Shown one piece after another: positions 51,584-60,750 of a stretch of 64,000 nucleotides of DNA; positions within the stretch are counted from its first letter, which is position 1; every line of letters begins with the position of its first letter. The notes under the pieces are model-generated. The model was not told the DNA's origin, ran no database searches, and saw nothing but the letters and a program-made list of their open reading frames with translations. Position numbers and translations under genes: made by a program. Source of the DNA: Hymenopus coronatus (Eukaryota; Arthropoda; Insecta; Mantodea; Hymenopodidae); contig CM060900.1 of assembly GCA_030762935.1 (NCBI GenBank), positions 399,337,632 through 399,401,631 on the forward strand. The letters are read 5' to 3'.

Positions 51584-51617
<34 letters not shown>
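50081..51617 (+). mobile_element. Array unit E: Gag-only unit, frameshifted ORF1, alpha tail
   Basis: Starts CTTTAGGTTCAAACG. Leader ends GGGCTAC, then ATG at 50111 (MTKKRLRRSAPAK). A run of five G where intact units have six shifts the frame inside VVRG (about 50345). A second 1-base loss lies near 50520. The zinc knuckles (CRRCCAYGHTAEVC, CHYCGTNTNTAEC, CATCSGTGHFTGQAQC), both coiled coils and the WKTTGSFAEQFRSRYNP end (stop 51243-51245) remain in one frame. The alpha tail (51470-51583) has a damaged closing stem (GTGGAG then T-run). 31 A at 51587-51617. Confidence 0.8.
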
Positions 51618-51619
<2 letters not shown>

Positions 51620-51983
51620 TTAGGTTAACTAATAACTGACGATGCCCGCAGGCTGTTATATATAAAATATCACCATATACTACAAAACCTATATCACCAC
51701 CAACTCCCCCCAGGGTGCACTCAGGGCGCAAACCATGTGTGTACCCTGGCACTTCAGTCTTTCACTCGCTGTTACTGCCACTGGCACGCAGCATCCATTC
51801 ATCACAAGAAATGCGCAGGTGCTTAATGCGGTATTGCACAAGCGACGCAGGGGCCTCCTATTTCCAGTGGGGATTTTTCATGGGTAGTGCCGCCCTGGTT
51901 CGAGTCCAGGGCGAGGAGTCTCACACTCCCAGGCTTGCCTGGGGTAAGGACGTCAGTAGCCTTTTCCCCCGCCACTAAAAAAA
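51618..51983 (+). mobile_element. Array unit F: 3'-end-only unit, beta tail
   Basis: Starts CTTTAGGTTAACTAATAAC; contains no ORF1. From about 51700 it matches the 3' part of unit A (CACTGTTACTGCCACTGGCA-like blocks, GCGCAGGTG.TTAATGCGGTA). Ends in 7 A (51977-51983). Confidence 0.8.
51866..51976 (+). other. 3'-terminal branched RNA structure, beta type (unit F), with tRNA T-arm-like hairpin
   Basis: Closing stem AGTGGGG (51866-51872) pairs with CCGCCACT (to 51976) with one bulge. The arm 1 tip is a perfect 7-bp hairpin GCCCTGG (51892-51898)/CCAGGGC (51906-51912) with loop TTCGAGT. GGTTCGAGTCC is also a consensus Pol III box B. Arm 2 CCAGG/CCTGG and arm 3 AAGG/CCTT follow. Confidence 0.65.
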
Positions 51984-53460
51984 TTCGAGAGTTGACAAGT
52001 CACTTGATCTTCGAGCTGTCTACATGGCGAAGAACTGACTCCGCAGAGCCGCCGCTGCTAAGGCAGTAATCAGCGCCTCCTCCTCGGCAGCCGCCGAGGA
52101 GGTGGCACCTCCGACACCACCTGTCGCGGCAAGCCCTGCTTCGCCGCCGGCCGCCATCACCGCCGTCACCGACGTCTCCATCCAGCTCCACGACGCCGCC
52201 ACCCCGGTTCAGTGCCGTGGTACGGGGTTCCCTCGGGACCTTCCGACCCGGCATCTGCTCACCGCCGTGCAGTCGCGGTGGTCTTCTTGCTTGAGGGCCA
52301 CCCGCAAATACTGCGACCGGGGGCCAACGCCGCTCGTTCGTCTGTAGATACAGGACCAGGCTGACTTGGAAGCTGCCTTGGCGTCAGGATTGCCCTTATT
52401 CGGGCGACTTCTGGTCGTCGAGGCAAGCCGACAGGAACGCCATCGGCCCTGCCGACGCTGCTGTGCCTACGGACACACAACTGAAGTCTGCTCTTCACCG
52501 CCGAGATGCCACTACTATGGTACCCATACCAACACCGCCGAGTGCACTGGGCACGATCTCCGCCGTCGCCGCTGATTCTGTGCCACCTGTCGTGGCACAG
52601 GACACTTCTCCGGGCAAGCCCAGTGCCCTCTCTATCCAAGGAGTAGCACTTCTTCACCACCTGTTGCCCACCGCACCACACCACCGAAGCCGCACCACCT
52701 GCACTCTCAACAGACGCAGCGACGCGGGAAGCCATTCAAGACCTCCACGCGGAGATCCTGAACGTCGGCGCGCTCGACTAGCTGCCCTGGAAGAGACATG
52801 CAACATCCTCACACAGAAGCTGCAGGAATAGCAAGCTTCTAACGCCGCAGCAGCCACCAGCCAGCAGACCACAGCCGCTGACCTGACCACCAAGATCGAC
52901 GCCCTCATGCAGCCGCTGAGGCAGGTTCTCCTGCAACAAGCTGCTTACTCTGCTGAGCTGTTCCAGTCAAGACGGAAGCATCCCAACACCGCTCCTCCTC
53001 CTGTATAGGCTGAGGGGCACGCACGGCCTGGGGATCCTCGGCCACCAACACAGTGGAAGACTACTGGGAGCTTCGCTGAGCAATTCCGAATCAGGTATAA
53101 TCCTTAAGTTTTCTACGTCCTATTCTCTCCTCAATTTCCACCTTTTATTTCCTCTCTAATATCACCTTCATTCCCTAGGCTGCAGTCAGGTTCCATAGCT
53201 GTCAGCCTAGAAATAACCTTTCACTTGCTCCTGCACAACGTGCGGCAGCTTCCTATCTTTCTTGTTCTAACGCGGGTGCATTATCGGGACCGCGCCAAGC
53301 CACGGAATTCACAACAAACTATTGTTATAACGTGGAGGGTTTTTTAGTGGCTATGCCGCATGAGGAAGAGGAGAGTCCCACATATCCTCCCAGTCATTGC
53401 GCTTCGGCTGCGGGTTGAATGCGTAATGCATTTTTTCCCTCCACGGTAAAAAAAAAAAAA
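51984..53460 (+). mobile_element. Array unit G: Gag-only unit, broken ORF1, alpha tail
   Basis: Starts TTCGAGAGTTGACAAG; leader ATCTTCGAGCTGTCTAC, ATG 52024, then a stop at codon 5 (TGA 52036-52038). Further stops and shifts lie through the PRE_C2HC-like region. Knuckle block at about 52455-52625 with Cys to Tyr in the second knuckle (CHYYG) and a stop within RRRR. The coiled-coil and C-terminal parts have additional stops. Alpha structure 53332-53444 (8-bp closing stem GTGGAGGG/CCCTCCAC, inner arms partly mismatched). 13 A. Flanked by TCGAGAGT on both sides. Confidence 0.8.
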
Positions 53461-53760
53461 TCGAGAGTCAGAGGACTTCGAGACAGCGGGACCACCAGAC
53501 CAGCGAGAGGAAGCAACTGCAGCGCAGAAGAGCCCGACTAGCCAACCTTAGGCGACAAGAAGGGATCAGAGCCAGCTCTCTCTTCAAAATTCTTCGCTTC
53601 GCCGACTTTCGCGACCCTCCCGGCGATTGAGCCAGCAATTGCCAGTCAATCTAAGCAGCTCCTGGTGGGCGCATTCTACGAGGTCCGCTACTCGCTCAGC
53701 TCAGCCCTATACTAGCGAGTTCAACTGTATAGCAGGAGAAGGGCAGCATTTGACGCAGGC

Positions 53761-55131
53761 ATGGCCTTCTACAACACCGCTAACCATGCCAGAGGTCAGT
53801 CGGCGCTGACGCGCCGTGCCGCCTTGCTGCGGACAATGGAGACGCCTTCCGCCCCACTTACTAAGCCGCCTCCAGCCACGCCACCTACCGCTATGGAGCA
53901 GACAGCACACACCGCCGTCGCACCGGTTCCCAGTAGGAAACCGGCCCGGCCTCATCCGCCGACAGCCTCCGCCGCCGTGCCGGCACCCAAGCGGGAACCG
54001 GCCCGGCCCAAGCCGCCGACTGCCTCCGCCGCCGTGCCGGAACCCACCCGGGAATCGGCCCGGCCTTCTTCGCACCATGATGGCCATCTAACAGTGGTCG
54101 TCATAGGGGTCCCGAGGGACCTCACATCCCGCTTCGTGCTGGATGCCGCACGCCGCCTTTGGCCCTCTACAGTAAAGGCCAACCGGATCACATCACCTCG
54201 GGGACCCACATCGCTGGTCCGCCTCCACCTGGGGTCCGCGCCTGAAGCCGAAGCTGCCTTGACATCACGCCTGCTACGTGTCGAGGCTAGCAGAAGCGAA
54301 CGTCCTGTCCCCTGCCGACGCTGCTGCACCTACGGATATCGTTCGGAGGATTGCCACGCCGCACCGAAGTGCCACTACTGTGGGGCAAGCTCGCTCACAG
54401 CCGCTTGCTCCAACCATGATCTACGCCGTCGACGCCGCTACTGCGCTACCTGCTCCGGGAACTCGCACTACACAGGGCAAGCCACGTGCCCCCTTTATCC
54501 CAGGAGTAGGCCTTTACCTCTAAAGACACAGCAGCACCACCAACCATCACCATCTACACCGAACACATCACCAGTAAACTCTTCAGCAAGGGACACCTTC
54601 CTAAAAGACGCCGCGGACTCCATCCAGCAGCACATCGCCGCCATCCAGGCAGCTACACACCAACTCGGCCTCCGTCTCGAGGAACTTCAGAGGGAAACCA
54701 ACGAACGACTCGCAGCATTGGAGGCCAAGCACCACGACTCTGATCGAGTTGCAGGTGAAAACGGCGCGCTGCTTGCGTCCATCCAGCGCCAGCTGGACTG
54801 CATAGAGAGCCACCTCGTCCATCTACCTTCCGAGGACAGCGACGACCAGTGCCCGCGGCTGTGGTCTCTTGAGGCTTCGGTCGTGGGTGTCCGAGAGCTG
54901 CAACACCAACTTCATCAATCCATATCCAAGCAACTACACGACCTTCAGACAGGACTCACCACGGACATTTCTCGCATACATCGCTACCGGTCCAGCCCCC
55001 AGGGGAAGGAAGAACCGGTAGTACCAACATCATCACCACAGGGAGAGAGTGGCAGCTCTCCCTGCACTCCCAATCTCATATTCACCAACAATTCCCAACC
55101 ACCCACAATTTCCTCAACTCCTCACCTATAA
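53761..55131 (+). CDS. ORF1/Gag-like protein of unit H
   Basis: 456 residues, fully open. N-terminal third is Pro/Ala-rich with three imperfect ~20-residue repeats (ARPxPPTASAAVPxPxRE; DNA period about 60 bp, 53925-54075). A PRE_C2HC/RRM-like region follows (TVVVIGVPRDLTSRFVLDAARR ... TSLVRLHL ... LLRVEAS). The first knuckle reads CRRCCTYGYRSEDC, with Tyr where all other units have His, so it may not bind zinc. The second and third are conserved (CHYCGASSLTAAC; CATCSGNSHYTGQATC). Then FLKDAADSIQQHIAAIQ and a long coiled coil (LRLEELQRETNERLAALEAKH), and SLEASVVGVRELQHQLHQSISKQLHDLQ. Role inferred as RNA-binding Gag. Related to but clearly diverged from unit B ORF1. Confidence 0.85.
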   Translation: MAFYNTANHARGQSALTRRAALLRTMETPSAPLTKPPPATPPTAMEQTAHTAVAPVPSRKPARPHPPTASAAVPAPKREPARPKPPTASAAVPEPTRESARPSSHHDGHLTVVVIGVPRDLTSRFVLDAARRLWPSTVKANRITSPRGPTSLVRLHLGSAPEAEAALTSRLLRVEASRSERPVPCRRCCTYGYRSEDCHAAPKCHYCGASSLTAACSNHDLRRRRRYCATCSGNSHYTGQATCPLYPRSRPLPLKTQQHHQPSPSTPNTSPVNSSARDTFLKDAADSIQQHIAAIQAATHQLGLRLEELQRETNERLAALEAKHHDSDRVAGENGALLASIQRQLDCIESHLVHLPSEDSDDQCPRLWSLEASVVGVRELQHQLHQSISKQLHDLQTGLTTDISRIHRYRSSPQGKEEPVVPTSSPQGESGSSPCTPNLIFTNNSQPPTISSTPHL

Positions 55132-55279
55132 TTCGCTACGGGGGCCGGCTGGGCCTCGGTCAAGCCGGTCTACTAGCACAACCCTCACCCCTGGCAGCCG
55201 CATAGCGGGCCAGTTCACCTTTACCTTTTACTGCGCGGGTGCAACAGTGGTACCGCAGCATCCTTACCTTCTAATACCG

Positions 55280-55378
55280 GTGGAGGGGTTTTTTAGTCGG
55301 TAGGCCCATTCTGGGAGACCCCCACACTCCGGGCATGCCAGCCCGGGTTAGTCTTTAAGGTGGATTTTTCCCCTCCAC
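55280..55378 (+). other. 3'-terminal branched RNA structure, gamma type (unit H)
   Basis: GTGGAGGGG (55280-55288)/CCCCTCCAC (55370-55378), arm 1 and arm 2 (CCGGGC/GCCCGG) as in unit C. One base of the arm 1 right strand is changed (CCCAC for CCGAC). Confidence 0.7.
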
Positions 55379-55718
55379 TTGAAACTAAAAAAAAAAAAAA
55401 AAAAAAAAAATAGCAGGATAGAGGAACAAGGCCGCAGCCAACTGTCTCCTGAGTGGTACCATAGGCGCCTTCCGGCAGTTCCTCTGTTCTTCGGGCTTTT
55501 TAGCGTCCTCTAGCAGCTCTATTCTCTTTGACTATCACTATCTTCCTCTTTTCTATCTAGGTTAAGCTACCCGTTAGGCCCCTATAGTAAGATTTAGGCT
55601 TTATCTCTTTACTTCTTCCCTCTTCACATTTAGCTTAGAGTAAGTTCATAAACTCATTACTTTCTAAAAAAATATGTAACTGTTAAACTCACCAAGTCCT
55701 ACACACTACCTAATCCTA

Positions 55719-57516
55719 ATGGCCCGAAGAAAGCACAAGGACTCTCCATCGGAGATGCGTGTCACCAGACAGATGGTAGTCAAGACAAGGCTAGATTTTG
55801 GCGCCACTCCTTCTACGCATCCCTCAGGCCCTTCTGCTGCTCCTCCTGCCACCGCTCCACCATCCACTGCTCCTTTCTCCTCTGTTTCACCGGCCACCAT
55901 TCCTTCCTCCCCATCCTTAGCTCAGGTCACTCCACGTTCCAGCACTCCTTTGACGCACACTTCCTCTGCTCCTTCTTGTTTCCATTCGTCGTCCGTCTCT
56001 GTGGTGACACAGAGACCCCCCGTCCTCTCTGAGCTTCCTGCTCTTCCGCCACCTCTCCACGCCTGCCAACCCCGCCTCATCTCCTAACCCTAGTCCTCCC
56101 CCTGCTCCTTTCTATCCTGCTGCCTCTCAACCTAACCCTGCCCTTGGCTCCTCATCCCGACGTCCAATGCACCCAGTCCCAGCCCCTCCCAGTGCTCCTT
56201 CTTCCTATTCCCAAGCCCTCACCTCCCGTCTCCAAGCTCCCATCTACATCCCCCACCACTGTGTTTCTCTGTTACAGAATCTCCGAGACTTCGACGCCTT
56301 GCGTACCAGCGGAGGGTATGTCATAACCAGAGCCCCCATTTCAGGTGACTATATGGTGCGCACTAGATCCGCGGAGGATTATCACCGCATGACTGCCTTC
56401 CTGAGGGAACGTAGGGTCCCTTTTACGCTGACAAGAACCTCTGGGAAGAACGAGACCTTCCGTGCTGTGGTAAAGCACGTCTACTTTGACGGCGCGGAAG
56501 AGGACATTAGGGCTAAGCTGCACTCCGCGAACTGTTCAGTGCTGCGGGTAGTGCAGCTTAGGCGTTACGGGGGTTCGATCCCAAGCGACCGCATGTGAGA
56601 TTTGTGGTGGACAAAGCGGCGCTGGGGCGGGTTTTCTCCGGGTACTCCGGTTTCCCCCGCCATCGCATTCCACCGGTTCTCCATCATTTTTCATGTTTCA
56701 TCAGTGTCACCGCCTGCGATGCGATTAGTAGTTAAAGCGGGCGTTATACACTACCAAAAAAAAAAATTAGGCGTTACGACCGAGCCCGAACTCCTCTACA
56801 GTTATACCTAGTGGACCTGGCAACAGCTGAGGACCTGGCCCGGTTGAGGTCGTTGGAGCAGGTGTTACACTTTGGTGTGAATGTGTAACCCTACTGGCGA
56901 CCCTTCTTCCCCATCCAATGTAATAGATGCCAGCAGCTGAGGCACACGGAGGCAACGTGTAGTGCGGGTACCGTTGTGTGCTCTAAGTGCGCGGCCTCCC
57001 ACGACTCGCGGAGCTGTAACGTTCCCCTACCCCAAAGGAAATGCGCACTGTGTCTCAATTCGGGGCACGCGGCCAGGTCCCGGGCTTGTCCCGAGGAGAC
57101 GGGCTTCTCAGGCGGGAAGTGGAGGTCGAGTGCGTGGTGAGGCTCCGGTGCGCGCACCGCCTGCCTCTCGTGGCCCGGTGATGGGTGTCGTTAGCGTTGG
57201 GGGGGTAAACGAGCCGAGGACCCGAAAGCCAAGCCAACCACAAGTAAAGCCACGTCAACCCCCGCAGGAAGTGCCGACGAGGGAGGAGACCCTGGCAGAC
57301 CCTCGCCTGGAGCACCAGCGCAACATGTTCAGACGTGCGTCAGCTGAGCACTGGAGGGACGCCGACATACAGGACGTCTATATGCACATCCTGGAATTAC
57401 GGGCCACTTCGTGGGAGTCGGAGACCCGGAGCATCCTGGCCTGCTACAGAGACTTCTTTCAACTCCTCACCTCTCCTGGCTTTCTAAGAATCACACACCC
57501 AAACTTAATTGTATGA
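55719..57516 (+). pseudogene. ORF1/Gag of unit I, frameshifted and split by a SINE
   Basis: ATG at 55719 (MARRKHKDSPSEMRVTRQ) and a Pro/Ser-rich region. A frame change near 56085 leads to 56167-56569, which holds a PRE_C2HC-type domain (YIPHHCVSLLQNLRDFDALR...FRAVVKHVYFDGAEEDIRAKL...VVQLRRYG). The SINE occupies 56570-56767. After it the same domain resumes (TPLQLYLVDLATAEDL...EQVLHFGVNV, then a stop at 56886-56888). Jockey-type CCHC knuckles follow (QCNRCQQLRHTEATC, VCSKCAASHDSRSC, KCALCLNSGHAARSRAC) and another frame gives the C-terminal EHQRNMFRRASAEHWRDAD, ending TGA 57514-57516. Different Gag lineage from the PRE_C2HC/knuckle protein of units B and H. Confidence 0.8.
56558..56779 (+). mobile_element. 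SINE family 2 inserted in unit I ORF1, 12-bp target-site duplication
   Basis: The body is 56570-56767, 5'-truncated at box B (GGGTTCGATCCC), followed by ATTTGTGGTGGACAAAG, CGGTTTCCCCCGCC, and ending GTTAAAGCGGGCGTTATACA, CTACC, A-run. The direct repeat TTAGGCGTTACG lies at 56558-56569 and 56768-56779. It interrupts the PRE_C2HC-type domain, so it arrived after unit I. Confidence 0.92.
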
Positions 57517-60240
57517 CATGGAACGCCCACGGCCTAAAAAGACGAAAGACTGAACTTAGAGACTTCTTAACACGCAACAACATACACGTAGCTTTAATTA
57601 CAGAAACTCATTTAAGCGACAAAGACAGATTTAACATTCCAGGTTACACTCCCATCGCAACGATCGAAACAGACGTGGAGGCGGGACTGCCGCAATAATA
57701 AAACATAGCATTGCCCATGGTGTTGCTCCGCAGCCTCAATTTTCAAGTCTAGAAGCTACTAGTATTTACATCACCATTGACAACAACAAGGTTCTAATCA
57801 CGGCGGCATATGCCCCCACCCCAGGCGTACTAAACATAGCGGACATTAACGCAATCTCGAAGGTAAACAACAGGGTGCTAATAGCCGGAGATCTCATGGC
57901 AAAACACCTCATTTGTGACTGCTATGAGACTAACCCTGAAAACACGGCCCTCCTAAACCTTGAAAATAATTCTGATATAATAATTCACACTCCTACGGAA
58001 CATACGTATATCCCGTTCAGCCGAACCAAAGGCCAGATATTTTAGATATTGCAGTGACGCGTAATCTAACTCGTAGAATTAACCTACAACTTAAGAACGA
58101 ACTCTCTTCCGATCACTAGCCAGTGATCATAACATTAGAGGGAACTGCAGCCCCCAATCCACCAGTCGTGCGTCTAAACTACAATAAAGCAGACTGGAAT
58201 AGGTTTGCAAACACTATCAACGAGCATCTACATACTACACAGCTAAATATAGCAGAAAACATGAATGAGGCGGTAGCCCAACTAGAAAATGCCATCAAAA
58301 CTGCAACCAAAGAAGCAGTTCCAATAAACAAACCTAAGCAATACCAATCACAACTACCACCTGACATCCAAATGATAGCAGCGGAAAGAAACCGAGCTAG
58401 AAGGCGATGGCAGAAAACACGTCATATTGTAGACCAGGAATACGTCATACACTTAAATACCCTTGTCAGACAGAGAACAACAAACCATCTCTCTCAACAA
58501 TGGCAGAATACACTCGAGAACCTCGACTAAAAACGAGACTCGGTGTGGAGAATTGCACGCTGTCTAACACGCGATAAATCACAAATACCACCGTTACACC
58601 ACAATCAAACAATTACATCCACAGACCAACAAAAAGCAGACATGCTCGCAGACACACTGCAAGAAATCTGCACGCCTAATCCTACTCCCTGCTGCCCTCA
58701 ATTTACGGAGGCAACGGAAGAGGAACGGAAGCTTTCAAAGAACAGGTAACCCACAACTTAGTGAGAAAAACCTGCCCGAGTGAAATAAACTGGCTAATCA
58801 GGCATCTCCCAAAGAGAAAATCCCCTGGGTCAGATAACATCCCAAAAGTGGCCCTAATGCATTTGCCCGAAAGGGCAATTAAGCTACTGTCTGACATATT
58901 CAACTACGTGCTCATTAGTGGACATTACCCTAAAATGTGGAAACTAGCCACCGTGGTCCACTTCCCCAAAAAGGGGAAACACTTGTCCAAACCGTACAAC
59001 TACAGACCAATTAGTCTACTAAGCACACTCGGAAAACTTCTCGAAAAAGTAATACTCAAACGTCTTAACTCTCAAATAAACAAACAAAACATATTAATTC
59101 CAGAACAATTTGGATTCCGAGCCAAACACTCAACAACTCTTCAACTAATCAGGGCAACCGAAACTATAACGCACGGTTTCAACTTCAACAAATCGACAGG
59201 GGCTTTATTATTATATGTTGAACGAGCCTTTGACAGAGTATGGAATGCTGGCCTACTAAAGAAGCTCAAAACAATAAATATACACGACTCACTCATTAAA
59301 CTCATAACAAACTACCTAAGTGATCGAAAATGTCAATCCAGAGTAAACAATCACCTGTCATCCTAACGCCCAATCAAAGCCGGAGTACCACAAGGTAGCA
59401 TACTCGGGCCAACGCTGCTTAATATCCATATAAATGACATCCCAAAATCCGAAAATACAAAATTATACATTTATGCGGACGACACCGCCATAATGACCCA
59501 ATAAGGTAAAACGGAATTCATACACAGCAGACTTCAGAGGGCCCTCAATAACCTAGAGGACTGGCTTACCAAATGGCGAATCACAGTAAATGTACCAAAA
59601 ACTCAAGCAATCATATCCACATAACGTATCAGTCGCAGATTTCCCAGACACCGCCTGCCTCCACTTACCATATTTGGTGAAGATATTGGATGGACAGATA
59701 CGGTAACTTGAGTAGGACTTAAAATGGATCAGGGTAAAACATGAAAAAAGCATACTACCCAGACTCGTGGAAAAGCCAATGCTCAATTGGGCAGGCTATA
59801 CCCGCTCATCAACGTGGGCTCACAGCTGAGCCTTAACATGGGACTCACACTCTACAAATAATTAATCAGACCTATAATTACTTACGCATCCCAAGTATGG
59901 GGGTATGCCGCCGTAAACCACATCAAAAACTTACAAAGATACCAAAATAACATTCCTCGCTTAGTATCTAAGGTGCCATACACAGCTCCAGCTGACATAC
60001 TTCACGAAGAACTCAAAATACATACAATCGAACAATTCATTAAAAAGCTAACCTACGACACGTATCAAAAATGAAAAGCATATCACAACCCTTTAATAGA
60101 AATGCTAGGGAATTACGACACACAAACAAACACAACAGACCTTTATCACTTTTCGACAGGACTATAACACAAGACACCACTCCAGACGAAATACAACAAT
60201 AGCTCACAAATCTCCTTTCCTAAAACCTCTCCTCTTTTCT
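57513..60240 (+). pseudogene. ORF2 of unit I: jockey-like endonuclease-reverse transcriptase, inactivated
   Basis: ATG at 57513 overlaps the ORF1 stop (ATGA). Endonuclease: CMTWNAHGLKRRKTEL, ITETHLSDKDRFNIPGY (the jockey-clade form), frame change near 57680, GGGTAAIIKHS. The catalytic motif is GDLMAKH (Met where Asn is usual). There is a stop at 58047-58049, and a stop (58117-58119) directly after SSDH. RT: LPKRKSPGSDNIPKV, YRPISLLSTLGKLLEK, FGFRAKHSTTLQL. Motif A reads LLYVERAFDRVW, with Tyr (59214-59216) replacing the catalytic Asp; a stop follows at 59364-59366. Motif [15 protein letters not shown] and YADD (59472-59483) are intact. More stops lie downstream (59502, 59622, 60072 and others). 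C-terminus: LIRPIITYASQVWG. Certainly non-functional. Confidence 0.85.
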
Positions 60241-60659
60241 AACACACAACTATATTTATTCTCTCTCTCTTCTCAGCGACGAGCGGCTGCGCAACCACTG
60301 ACGGACGGAGAAATCTCCCGAAGCAACAGCGCGGAAGCGTAACTCCAAATAAATGTCTCATTCTAAACATATACTATAAGACTACATTTAATGCATGTCG
60401 AATAACATTTTACCTAATATGACAAGCAGGCACACCCTGCAGAAGCAGAACATAATTATTAACGAATAAAACACTTATAAAATTAACGCATGATTATCCA
60501 CTGGTATTGTTCAGGTTTCATGGATAATCCCAGTAAGTAGCATTAACGCGCTCGCATGCAATGCATGCCAGCTAAGTAGCTTTCGCTTAATAACCGGGGT
60601 GCTATGCGGGACCCGACTATGCATGTATGCACGAAACTACTCTATATAACGATTAACGC

Positions 60660-60740
60660 GTGGAGGGTTTTTTTTTAGTGGATATACCGCACTCTGCGGG
60701 GAGCTCCACATATCCAGGAATGCATTTTCCACACCACGGT
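60660..60740 (+). other. 3'-terminal RNA structure, delta type (unit I)
   Basis: Left arm GTGGAGGG (60660-60667) pairs only partly with CCACACCAC (to 60737). Arm 1 is perfect: GTGGA (60678-60682)/TCCAC (60705-60709) with tip CCGC (60687-60690)/GCGG (60696-60699). Arm 2 of the other families is missing. Confidence 0.65.
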
Positions 60741-60750
60741 AAATAAAAAA

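Larger units (their letters stand above)
53461..55410 (+). mobile_element. Array unit H: intact Gag-only unit, gamma tail
   Basis: Starts TCGAGAGTCAGAGG. A 300-nt leader precedes ORF1 (53761-55131), then a 3' UTR with the gamma structure at 55280-55378 and 24 A (55387-55410). No RT. Most complete gamma-type unit; donor type for the 3' parts of units C and D. Confidence 0.85.
55411..60750 (+). mobile_element. Array unit I: jockey-like two-ORF non-LTR retrotransposon, inactivated, delta tail
   Basis: Begins TAGCAGGATAGAGG right after the poly(A) of unit H. It has a ~308-nt leader, a gag-like ORF1 (55719-57516, split by a SINE), an endonuclease-RT ORF2 (57513 to about 60240), a ~500-nt 3' UTR and an A-rich end (60741-60750). 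It is the only unit with RT. Its 3' UTR shares with alpha tails the phrases CGGGACC...GCC, TATAACG...GTGGAGGG, TATACCGC...GCGG and TGCATTTT...CCACGGT. It is the best candidate for the machinery that once moved the Gag-only units. Confidence 0.85.

Noticed and set aside
44008..54329. Long antisense ORFs rich in Gly, Ala, Val and Arg opposite the Gag units
   Set aside because: GC-rich codon bias of the plus-strand Gag leaves the opposite strand open; no known domain, and the plus-strand frames carry the zinc knuckles.
55387..55440. Junction word at unit I (TAGCAGGATAG) as a third target motif
   Set aside because: It occurs once only, so element 5' end and target cannot be separated.
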